A stretch of 5,585 nt of DNA from Bacillota bacterium. GTDB lineage: Bacteria > Bacillota > Limnochordia > Darwinibacteriales > DTU012. Location: contig JAAYLQ010000210.1 in assembly GCA_012521805.1 (NCBI GenBank), forward strand, positions 1 to 5,585, in the 5' to 3' direction. Each line of letters begins with the position of its first letter. Position 1 is the first letter of the stretch. Below the pieces are notes generated by a model, which made no database searches, had not been told where the DNA came from, and saw only the letters and a list, made by a program, of their open reading frames with translations. Shown here in pieces: positions 1-5,585 of the stretch. Both the position numbers and the translations under genes were made by a program.

Positions 1-947
1 AGCTCTTGGAAGAGCAGAGTCAGGACAAGCGCTTAACGGATGCACTGCGGACCATCCGCTTAGATATTGCCAGCGGCAGCTCTTTCACTGATGCGATCAA
101 CAAGCACAGAACTGTTTTCCCCCATGAATTTGTCCATCTGGTGGAAGCGGGGGAGCTTGCGGGAGAGCTTTCGACAGTTTTTAACCAATTAGCTGTATAT
201 TACGAAAAGGAAGATGAACTGCAGAAAAAAGTGTCAGAAGCCTTAATGTATCCTGCAATTATTGGAAGTGTAGCGTTTTTAGTAGTACTGGCACTGTTAT
301 TTGTGGTTTTGCCGATGTTGATTCAGAACTTCTCATCCTTCGGAGTTCAGATACCGGCGATCACCCTGGCAGTTCTTGATGCCCGGGATTTTGCCGTCAA
401 ATACTGGTACGCTATTTTGGCACTGATCATCGGTTTTGGATTTGCTTATCGCTGGTATTTCAGCACCAGTGTGGGCAAGTGGCAGAAAGACTTGATTATG
501 TTAAAAGTGCCGGTGCTGGGAAATCTCAACAAAATGATTGTTTTTGCTAGGTTTTGCCGGATTTTTGGATTGCTTTTAGACAGCGGCATATCGATTATTA
601 AAAGTTTGGATATTTGCGAGCGGTTAGTAGAAAATGTAGTGATTAAGCGTTCGTTAGCGAAATCGCGGACAGCGGTCGAGTCCGGCCGCAGTCTGGTGGA
701 ACCAATGAAGGAAAACCCGATTTTTCCCATGATGCTGGTTCAGATGATTGCAGTCGGAGAATCAACCGGTAATCTGGAGAATTCCTTGGGGCATCTAGCG
801 GATTTTTATGATAAAGAAGTGAATTTCGCCGTAGGATCTTTTACTAAACTAATCGAACCTATAACGATTTTAATTCTGGCGGTGATTGTGCTGTTTATCT
901 TGGTCTCCGTATATTTGCCGATGATTCAGATGATGACACAGATATAA
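1..947 (+). CDS. pilC: Type IV pilus inner-membrane platform protein PilC (GspF family), 5' partial
   Basis: This is the polytopic inner-membrane platform of the pilus machine, which couples the cytoplasmic extension/retraction ATPases to pilin assembly. The frame is already open at the window edge (codon phase from base 3). The TTG at 6 lies in the middle of the first GspF domain, so it is probably an internal Leu and not the start. About 90 residues of a usual ~400-residue protein are missing. Counting from the codon at 6, the end of GspF domain 1 carries the AGELAGEL signature (48-55). Membrane segments follow at about 83-105 and 131-151. GspF domain 2 spans about 175-280 with the matching GESTGNLE motif (251-258), and the last membrane segment is at about 285-308. 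The two domains show the usual internal repeat of this family. The TAA at 945-947 is followed by pilM after 3 bases. GspF of a type II secretion system is the alternative, but the pilM-pilN context favours PilC. Confidence 0.95.
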   Translation, partial: LLEEQSQDKRLTDALRTIRLDIASGSSFTDAINKHRTVFPHEFVHLVEAGELAGELSTVFNQLAVYYEKEDELQKKVSEALMYPAIIGSVAFLVVLALLFVVLPMLIQNFSSFGVQIPAITLAVLDARDFAVKYWYAILALIIGFGFAYRWYFSTSVGKWQKDLIMLKVPVLGNLNKMIVFARFCRIFGLLLDSGISIIKSLDICERLVENVVIKRSLAKSRTAVESGRSLVEPMKENPIFPMMLVQMIAVGESTGNLENSLGHLADFYDKEVNFAVGSFTKLIEPITILILAVIVLFILVSVYLPMIQMMTQI

Positions 948-956
948 AGGGTGAGG
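948..956 (+). promoter_or_regulatory. Ribosome binding site deciding the pilM start
   Basis: The bases AGGGTGAGG directly follow the pilC stop codon. They overlap the GTG at 951 but lie 3 bases before the in-frame TTG at 960; the GGTGA core (950-954) is 5 bases from that TTG. SD pairing therefore argues for TTG 960 or for dual initiation, although gene callers would normally take GTG 951. This is seen in the sequence only; usage is inference. Confidence 0.45.
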
Positions 957-1988
957 TTTTTGCGCAGATGCCTTGGTTTAGATATCGGGAGTGAAGTGAT
1001 TAAGCTGGTAGAGCTGCAGAAAAAGGGTAAGGATGCGGTTCTTTACACTGCGGCTCAAACACCTACTCCTCCTCATGGGTTTAGTAAAGGCAGAGTTTCA
1101 GATCTTGAAGGATTAAAAAAAGCTCTGCGTCACTTGTTGGATGTCTCTGGACATAAAACTGAAAATGTCGTTTTGGGCATTACCAATCAGGATGTGCTGA
1201 TTAGGAAAGTTACAATGCCTCCCATGCCCGAGAAAGAGCTAGCTGCGTCACTTGATTTTGAAATCGAAGATATTTTTAACCTAACAACCAACAGCAATAC
1301 AAGTTCCGTGGTTTACAGCTATGATGTTTTAAACCGGACCGAAAAAGAGTTGGAAATTATTGTCGTCGGTTGTTACCGGGATTTAATTGATCCGTACATC
1401 GAACTTTTAAACAGTGTTGGTTTAGTCCCCCATGTGTTTGATATAGCTGCTTTTAGTCTGCCGCACCTCTATAAGCAGGATAATATCTGTTTTGTGGACT
1501 TGGGGGCTCATCAAACTACAATTTATGCTGAGATTAACAATCAATATGCGGTGCATCGAGTGCTTCCCGTTGGGGGGGTTATGATTGATGAAGGTATCAG
1601 TCAAGCTTTCGAGGTTGACATTTCCGCGGCAAAGCAGTTGAAGAATCAGAATGATCTTGACTATCTGCTGCTTAAGGGGGCGGGGTCAAAGAATCTGCTC
1701 CGCTCGGTGATCCAGCAGTATATTGGGGGGATCTTCCAAACCCTCGATTATCTGCGGGCGCAGCTTAGGGCATCAGCAATCAGTGAAGTGATGCCAAAAG
1801 TAGTTTTATGCGGCGGCAACGCAAACCTGATGGGATTTGATCAAATTCTCGCACAGGAACTAGGTGTAGCCATTGAAATCTGTAATCCATTCTCAGCCGT
1901 AAGCCTCACAGAAGCTAGGAAACTCCCTGATGATGCAGCTATTTACAGCAATGCGGTGGGGCTAGCTTTAAGGGGGTTAGCTGAGTGA
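951..1988 (+). CDS. pilM: Type IV pilus assembly protein PilM (actin-like ATPase fold)
   Basis: This is the cytoplasmic actin/FtsA-fold protein of the T4P alignment complex. It binds the N-terminal peptide of PilN and is thought to report between the cytoplasmic motors and the periplasmic parts. With the GTG at 951 it has 345 residues, normal for the family. Visible motifs are the first phosphate loop GLDIGS (9-14) followed by IKLVEL, the IRKVTMPPMPEKEL segment (84-97) typical of PilM, an acidic FEIEDIF stretch (103-109), GLVPHVFDIAAFSL (157-170), the second phosphate loop FVDLGAHQTT (181-190), RVLPVGG (203-209) and the adenosine-site LCGGNANL (286-293). There is no signal peptide or membrane segment. 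The start is uncertain: GTG 951 has its AAGG directly against it, while the in-frame TTG at 960 (MRRCLGLDIGS, 342 residues) sits behind AGGGTGAGG at a better distance. The 3' end overlaps pilN as GTGA. Confidence in identity is high; in the exact start, moderate. Confidence 0.93.
   Translation: MRFLRRCLGLDIGSEVIKLVELQKKGKDAVLYTAAQTPTPPHGFSKGRVSDLEGLKKALRHLLDVSGHKTENVVLGITNQDVLIRKVTMPPMPEKELAASLDFEIEDIFNLTTNSNTSSVVYSYDVLNRTEKELEIIVVGCYRDLIDPYIELLNSVGLVPHVFDIAAFSLPHLYKQDNICFVDLGAHQTTIYAEINNQYAVHRVLPVGGVMIDEGISQAFEVDISAAKQLKNQNDLDYLLLKGAGSKNLLRSVIQQYIGGIFQTLDYLRAQLRASAISEVMPKVVLCGGNANLMGFDQILAQELGVAIEICNPFSAVSLTEARKLPDDAAIYSNAVGLALRGLAE
1970..1976 (+). promoter_or_regulatory. Ribosome binding site of pilN, inside the end of pilM
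   Basis: AAGGGGG lies 8 bases before the GTG at 1985 and supports that start. The next in-frame Met codon, at residue 6, would destroy the conserved N-terminal INLMP peptide. The site lies within the pilM coding region, and the start codon overlaps the pilM stop, so translation of the two genes is probably coupled. Confidence 0.6.
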
Positions 1989-2512
1989 AGATTAACTTGA
2001 TGCCTGTTGAACACAGGCCCTTAAAGCAGAGCAAAGTTCGCTGGGAGTTTGTTGTTATCAGTTTAGGGTTGGCTTTGTTAATAGCAGTACTTGGGTTTGG
2101 ATATATGCAGAATTTGCGGTTGGATGCTTTAAAGCAGCAGTATCAGAATGCCGTTAGTTATACGAACTCGCTGCGAGAACAAGCAAGGGCAGTGCAGGAA
2201 TTGGAAAAAGAGGTTGTCAAACAGACCGATAAGCTTACCTATTATTCGGCTTTGGCTCAAAAATCGAACCAACACGGCCTTACTGAACAAGTATTGGTAC
2301 CGATAATTGATTGTGTTCCCGACGGTCTCTGGCTAACTGAGGTAAGTATCGACAACCAGTATACGGAAATTACCGGGTATGCCGTTGATTTCCGGACTAT
2401 TACCGAGTTTTTGCGGAATTTGGGCGAACAAGGATTTACTGCTAAAGTGAATTCCATCAACGCTGCTTCCAGTATTGTAGTAGATTTTCAGATCGATGTG
2501 CAGAGGAGGTAA
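1985..2512 (+). CDS. pilN: Type IV pilus assembly protein PilN
   Basis: This is a bitopic inner-membrane protein that connects cytoplasmic PilM to periplasmic PilO. Its 175 residues start at a GTG that overlaps the pilM stop (GTGA), preceded by AAGGGGG with 8 bases of spacing. The N-terminus holds the PilM-binding signature INLMP (3-7), a variant of the usual INLLP. One membrane helix lies at about 22-40. It is followed by a charged, Gln/Glu/Lys-rich probable coiled coil (about 44-90) and a C-terminal ferredoxin-like domain (about 100-173). That domain has the family pattern VPDGLWLTEV (111-120), then TEITGYAVD (127-135) and FLRNL (142-146). Length and layout are normal for PilN. The protein would pair with the downstream PilO-like protein through coil and ferredoxin-like domains (family knowledge). 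It is not fused to PilM, unlike GspL of type II secretion. Confidence 0.93.
   Translation: MKINLMPVEHRPLKQSKVRWEFVVISLGLALLIAVLGFGYMQNLRLDALKQQYQNAVSYTNSLREQARAVQELEKEVVKQTDKLTYYSALAQKSNQHGLTEQVLVPIIDCVPDGLWLTEVSIDNQYTEITGYAVDFRTITEFLRNLGEQGFTAKVNSINAASSIVVDFQIDVQRR
2504..2510 (+). promoter_or_regulatory. Strong ribosome binding site setting the start of the pilO-like gene
   Basis: A full AGGAGGT consensus overlaps the last codons of pilN and ends 6 bases before the GTG at 2517. This ideal spacing selects GTG 2517 over the upstream in-frame ATG at 2496. That ATG would place the SD inside the coding region and add seven polar residues before the membrane anchor. Confidence 0.85.
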
Positions 2513-2516
2513 TGCT

Positions 2517-3344
2517 GTGCTTAAGGGTCCAGTTAAGGCCGTTTCAATCAGCATGATTTATATCGCAGTATTAGTTTCAGCGTATTTCTTACTCTGGACC
2601 CCGCTCAGTGAGGCTGACCGCTTAAGTTATTTAATCATTGATGCAGAGCAGGAACAGAGTATCTTTAATCTGCTGATCAGCAGGCGACCGTCGCTCCTTA
2701 ACGAAGTCGCTGCAAAGGAAGAAAAGATTCGAGAGACTAAAAGCCTAGTGCCCTCCGCAAGTGATCTGCCGGTAGTACTGACGGTGATTAAGGACCTTGC
2801 CGCAGAGGCCGACGAAATAAAACTAGAGTATTACACTCTAAGAACCGCTGATGGAGAGTCCTGGTATCCATTGACGCTAGAAATGAGCGGACACATTGGC
2901 AGCCTTGTCACGGTGCTGGCGGGTATCACTGCTAATCTACCCAGCGTAACCATTGATAATGTTCACCTGACAAGCGATGCAGAGAGCGGAGTTGATTTGT
3001 ATGCCAATCTCAGTCTCTATGTGATTCCCGATGACCAGGACCCGGATCACTACTGGGCTGTTCCTGTGCCTTTGCAATCGGGTACTGTGACCAAGAACCC
3101 TGAAGCATTTGGCATCCCTTTAGCGGTCATCGACCAGTTTAGTACCGATGAAGTCTCAGTGTTGGGAATCATAACTGCCAGTGGAGATCAACGGGCTTTG
3201 ATTTCATTTAATAACAGCCTGCAGTGGTTGAAAGTTGGCGATTATATTGGACCAGCACGGATAGTAGATATCACCAACAGTCTAGTGATCCTTAATTTAA
3301 GCGGCATAGAGATTCAACTTTCATTAGGGGGGCGGAGTTCATGA
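2517..3344 (+). CDS. PilO-like alignment protein with C-terminal PilP/GspC-type HR domain (PilO-PilP fusion)
   Basis: This is the second bitopic member of the alignment complex and the presumed PilN partner. It has 275 residues from the GTG at 2517, which is preceded by a perfect SD. Residues 1-8 are cytoplasmic and 9-27 form one membrane helix. A charged helical, likely coiled-coil stretch spans about 30-76. A PilO-like ferredoxin fold follows at about 84-171 (LPVVLTVIKDLAAEA at 84-98, then LTLEMSGHIGSLVTVLAGI at 119-137). A linker rich in Asp/Pro (171-200) leads to a compact all-beta tail (about 205-271) with VLGIITASGDQRALI (215-229), LKVGDYIG (238-245), IVDI and a closing IEIQLSLG. This tail has the pattern of the PilP/GspC homology region, which binds the secretin N0 domain. 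Ordinary PilO is about 200 residues and ends before it, so I read the gene as a PilO-PilP fusion. There is no lipobox. The 3' end overlaps the next gene as ATGA. PilO identity comes from position and architecture; the HR call is by pattern. Confidence 0.82.
   Translation: MLKGPVKAVSISMIYIAVLVSAYFLLWTPLSEADRLSYLIIDAEQEQSIFNLLISRRPSLLNEVAAKEEKIRETKSLVPSASDLPVVLTVIKDLAAEADEIKLEYYTLRTADGESWYPLTLEMSGHIGSLVTVLAGITANLPSVTIDNVHLTSDAESGVDLYANLSLYVIPDDQDPDHYWAVPVPLQSGTVTKNPEAFGIPLAVIDQFSTDEVSVLGIITASGDQRALISFNNSLQWLKVGDYIGPARIVDITNSLVILNLSGIEIQLSLGGRSS
3326..3332 (+). promoter_or_regulatory. Ribosome binding site of the short secretin-N-domain gene
   Basis: AGGGGGG lies 8 bases before the ATG at 3341, inside the end of the pilO-like gene; a closer GGAG is at 3334-3337. 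With the ATGA stop/start overlap it supports translational coupling and fixes the start immediately before a clear signal peptide. Confidence 0.55.
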
Positions 3345-4264
3345 AGAGAAAATTTGGGTTAAGTTTAGCTGGTTTATGTTTAGTCTTGATTTTATCAGTC
3401 GCGGTTTCTGCAGCCAGCACCGATTCGGTGGATATGGAGTTCAGCAATGCGCCTTTAGCTGATGTCTTCCATATTTTAGGTGAACTTGCCGGCTATAATG
3501 TGCTGATTGATCCCAGTGTATCCGGTACAGTAAGCTTTTATCTGCGCGATCTGCCAATTGCAACTGCGCTGGATTTAGTATCCCGCACTACCGGTTATTC
3601 CTATCATATTGTTGACAACACCTTAGTAATAGCATCAGAGGAAAGACTGCAGCAGGCATTTGTCGAACCTGATTACGCCTTTATCATCCTTGAATATACT
3701 GAGCCTGAAAATGTGGTGCAGCTGCTTCGAGTAGTATTCCCGAGATTGGATACATACGCTGACGCTCAGCATAAAATTTTGGTTTTATCGGGAAGTAAAG
3801 CTGATGTCCAAGGTGCAATTAAACTAGTAAAGCAGTATGATGAAATCAGCGCCCCAAAAGCAAGTCACGCGGTATCTATTCAAACCGGTGAAGAAACGCT
3901 GGTAACTAACAGTATCAGAGTTGAATACGCGGATGGATCCCAGCTTGTACAAAAGCTGCAGGAGCTGTGGCAGCACCGTAAATTCTCTTGGAATCCTGCC
4001 CTTGGTATGCTGTCAGCAGCTACTACTGCTGATGAGTGGAAGATGATTGCTGAGTTCATTATCGCTCAAGATGTTCCCGATTTTGTACTGAAAGGGATAA
4101 TTCAAGGCAATAACCAGATTTTGGTATTAATCGAATACAAAGGGAAAACGCGGCTGGCTGCAGTAAATGATGTAGTTGAGGGTTGGACACTAACCTCAGC
4201 GCAGGACAAGGAAGCTCAATTCGTAAAAGGAGAGCGGAATTTCACTGTCCGGATGGGGAGGTAA
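3341..4264 (+). CDS. Secretin N-domain protein without pore domain, ending in a PilP/GspC-like HR module
   Basis: This is an exported periplasmic protein of 307 residues. It has a signal peptide (MKRK, then a hydrophobic core at about 6-22, probable cleavage after VSA at 22-24). An N0/STN domain spans about 30-100 (MEFSNAPLADVFHILGELAG, VLIDPSVSG at 54-62, ALDLV at 76-80). An N1 domain follows at about 112-168 (LEYTEPENVVQLL, KILVLSG at 145-151). A second, weaker N1-like unit lies at about 189-245 (IRVEYADGSQLVQKLQELW). The tail (about 247-307) has VLKGIIQG, LVLIEY, a VND/VVEGW turn and FTVRMG. This resembles the HR tail of the upstream protein, with 24 residues from GII to the (G/N)D pair in both. 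The beta-barrel secretin domain is absent, and the stop is followed at once by the real secretin gene, so this is not a frameshifted fragment. No lipobox is present. A role in gating, scaffolding or docking the secretin is inferred. Confidence 0.78.
   Translation: MKRKFGLSLAGLCLVLILSVAVSAASTDSVDMEFSNAPLADVFHILGELAGYNVLIDPSVSGTVSFYLRDLPIATALDLVSRTTGYSYHIVDNTLVIASEERLQQAFVEPDYAFIILEYTEPENVVQLLRVVFPRLDTYADAQHKILVLSGSKADVQGAIKLVKQYDEISAPKASHAVSIQTGEETLVTNSIRVEYADGSQLVQKLQELWQHRKFSWNPALGMLSAATTADEWKMIAEFIIAQDVPDFVLKGIIQGNNQILVLIEYKGKTRLAAVNDVVEGWTLTSAQDKEAQFVKGERNFTVRMGR
4255..4262 (+). promoter_or_regulatory. Ribosome binding site of the secretin gene
   Basis: GGGGAGGT overlaps the end of the preceding gene and stops 6 bases before the ATG at 4269. 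It supports that start, which begins a signal peptide. The stop-to-start gap is only 4 bases, so there is no room for an independent promoter between the genes. Confidence 0.7.
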
Positions 4265-4268
4265 TAAC

Positions 4269-5585
4269 ATGCAGACAAAGGCACTGTCCTGGAAAATGTG
4301 GTTGGGTACCGCGCTCGTTCTCCTGTTAACTATGACGAACGCTGTCGGCGCGCAAGAGCTGTCATTTTACTTTGAAAATGCTTCTTACCGCGATATCTTT
4401 ACCACCATCGGCGAGTTTGCGGGTTTGAGTGTGTTGATAGATGATGGTGTGAGTGGATCAGGTACGGTTGAGATTAAGAACCGCTCCCTGGAAGAAGCAT
4501 TGGATCTTGTGGCGGAGTTAAGCGGCTGTACCTATAGTATTACCGACAGCAGCTTACTGGTAGGCTTGAAATCGACTGTGGAGCAATATGAAAAGCGCTC
4601 TATTCGCCTGGTAACAGTCAAGCATGTGGAGCCGCAGACCTTGGTAGAAATGTTAAGCCGGATTTTTGCTGATATCGAAACTTACGTCCAAGAAAACGGT
4701 ATTATTGTTCTGAACGGAACCGTAAGTGTGTTGGATGAAGCGGAAATTTTAATTAATGATCTGGATCGCCCCAGGCGTACTTATTCCGAGACGGAACAGA
4801 CTGTGCTGGATGTCCTGCGGCAGCTCGCTTTTAACCTGGACTTAAACCTGATTGCTTTATCCGAGTTTGATGAAAAAATCGTGATAACCGATCTTGGGTC
4901 CATGGATCCGGATACTGTTATCGAACAGCTTAAGAAGGTTGTAGATATTGAGATTGAGTTTAAAGATGACTCGATGATTGCTGCCAGAAAAGAACCGGAG
5001 GTAGTGGTTGACCCGGATAAGATTAAAGTGTATCGGCTCAATCACACTGAACCGCAGGCAGCAGCGCGAATGATCGGACTGATTCTACCATCAGATCGAA
5101 TCCAAATCGATGAGTCGACTAAAAGTGTCATGATTAGAGCGAAGGACTATGAGATTGCTCAAGTTGACCAGTTTATCCTGGAGTATGACCAGCCGTTAAC
5201 GCAGGTTCTCTTAGAAGTGTGGATTCAAGAGATGAGCAGCGATGCTCTCAATGTTTTTGGGATTGAATGGAACCCCAATTTTGAAGGCTTTGTGCTTTCA
5301 GAGAATCGTGATTCCGGCAGTAAAAGCTATGTTGAACTTACCTGGGAGCCATGGGAAGTAGCTTTTGCTCTAAGGGCGCTGGAAGATAGCGGGCAGGTGA
5401 AAATCCTAGCTAGTCCCAAGATTGCAACCTTAAGCGGACAGGAAGCTAATATTTTTGTAGGAGATAGAGTCCCGATTGTGCTGAGAGATGATGAGGATAA
5501 TGAGCGGATTGAGTTCCTGGAGTCAGGTATCAATCTTAGAGTGTTACCGCGGGTATCTGATGATGGTTATATCACAATCGCGGTG
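4269..5585 (+). CDS. pilQ: Secretin (PilQ/GspD-like outer-membrane pore), 3' partial
   Basis: This is the outer-membrane channel through which the pilus leaves the cell. The frame runs open for 439 codons to the window edge. A signal peptide covers 1-28 (hydrophobic core about 11-22, likely cleavage at VGA|QE). Then come N0/STN at about 30-100 (YRDIFTTIGEFAGLSVLID, SLEEALDLVAELSG), N1 at about 110-168 (IRLVTVKHVEPQTLVEML, IIVLNG), a second N0-like unit at about 172-240 (VLDVLRQLAFNLDLNLIAL, IEQLKKVVDIEIEF) and a second N1 at about 252-308 (YRLNHTEPQAAARMIGLIL). The secretin domain begins at about 310 (QVLLEVWIQEM at 312-322). It carries KILASPKIATLSGQEANIF (378-396), VGDRVPIVL (397-405) and GINLRVLPRVSDDGYITI (420-437). 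The remaining barrel strands and the conserved C-terminal secretin motif lie beyond the window. No AMIN domain or lipobox is seen. PilQ is preferred over GspD because of the pilMN context. Confidence 0.93.
   Translation, partial: MQTKALSWKMWLGTALVLLLTMTNAVGAQELSFYFENASYRDIFTTIGEFAGLSVLIDDGVSGSGTVEIKNRSLEEALDLVAELSGCTYSITDSSLLVGLKSTVEQYEKRSIRLVTVKHVEPQTLVEMLSRIFADIETYVQENGIIVLNGTVSVLDEAEILINDLDRPRRTYSETEQTVLDVLRQLAFNLDLNLIALSEFDEKIVITDLGSMDPDTVIEQLKKVVDIEIEFKDDSMIAARKEPEVVVDPDKIKVYRLNHTEPQAAARMIGLILPSDRIQIDESTKSVMIRAKDYEIAQVDQFILEYDQPLTQVLLEVWIQEMSSDALNVFGIEWNPNFEGFVLSENRDSGSKSYVELTWEPWEVAFALRALEDSGQVKILASPKIATLSGQEANIFVGDRVPIVLRDDEDNERIEFLESGINLRVLPRVSDDGYITIAV

Noticed and set aside
6..8. 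TTG as the start of the pilC gene
   Set aside because: The codon falls inside the first GspF domain and the frame is open to its left edge, so it is an internal Leu of a 5'-truncated gene.
446..730. 94-codon open frame on the minus strand within pilC
   Set aside because: It is antisense to a conserved GspF domain, and its composition is that of a shadow frame with no recognisable domain.
2496..2498. ATG as the start of the pilO-like gene
   Set aside because: It lies upstream of a perfect AGGAGGT and inside pilN; GTG 2517, 6 bases after that site, is the better start and leads straight into the membrane anchor.
2257..2554. Overlapping minus-strand open frames (67 and 73 codons) across the end of pilN
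   Set aside because: They lie opposite the conserved ferredoxin-like domain of PilN, lack convincing domains, and are explained as shadows.
3371..3379. Cys in the signal peptide of the short secretin-N protein as a lipobox
   Set aside because: The residues before Cys13 (AGL) do not fit a lipobox, and it sits in the middle of the hydrophobic core; ordinary signal peptidase I cleavage near residue 24 fits better.
4240..4275. Possible frameshift joining the short secretin-N gene to the secretin
   Set aside because: The downstream gene has its own SD, ATG, signal peptide and complete N0-N1, and the upstream gene ends in a distinct HR-like tail. They are two genes, not one broken gene.
4781..5045. 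Two minus-strand open frames (86 and 62 codons) within the secretin gene
   Set aside because: The plus-strand frame is continuous and matches N0/N1 secretin modules; the Ser-rich minus products are typical antisense shadows.
5327..5533. 68-codon minus-strand open frame within the secretin pore domain
   Set aside because: It is antisense to the highly conserved ASPKIATLSG/VGDRVPI segment, so it is a shadow frame.

Overview
The window is a single, gapless stretch of a type IV pilus (T4P) assembly operon. Six genes all lie on the + strand, in the order pilC (5' end missing), pilM, pilN, a pilO-like gene, a short secretin-N-domain gene, and a secretin (pilQ-like, 3' end missing). There is no non-coding gap longer than 4 bases. 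Two junctions are stop/start overlaps, and nearly every start has a purine-rich Shine-Dalgarno (SD) site inside the end of the gene before it. I see no RNA gene, CRISPR, insertion sequence, promoter or terminator. The operon promoter and the ATPase genes (pilB/pilT type) would be expected to the left, and the rest of the secretin lies to the right.

The genes fit one envelope-spanning machine. PilC is the inner-membrane platform. PilM is a cytoplasmic actin-fold protein that docks on the N-terminal INLMP peptide of PilN. PilN and the PilO-like protein are bitopic membrane proteins that carry the link into the periplasm. The last two products have signal peptides and periplasmic N0/N1 modules, and the final one also has the secretin pore domain. 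Separate PilM and PilN proteins, rather than a fused GspL, favour T4P over a type II secretion system.

The unusual part is how the alignment-complex functions are divided. No separate PilP lipoprotein is present. Instead, a PilP/GspC-like 'HR' beta module appears to be fused to the C-terminus of the PilO-like protein. A second HR-like tail closes the short secretin-N-domain protein (N0-N1-N1-like-HR, no pore domain). The secretin itself appears to carry two N0-N1 units (N0-N1-N0-N1-secretin) and no AMIN domains. The two neighbouring secretin-type genes look like relatives made by tandem duplication and divergence.

Organism: strong AGGAGGT-like ribosome sites, frequent GTG starts and moderate GC (about mid-40s percent by eye) suggest a Firmicutes-like bacterium. 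A secretin requires an outer membrane, so a diderm Firmicute lineage (for example Limnochordia, Halanaerobiales or Negativicutes-like) or another deep-branching diderm is most likely. This is inference; no taxonomic marker is present.
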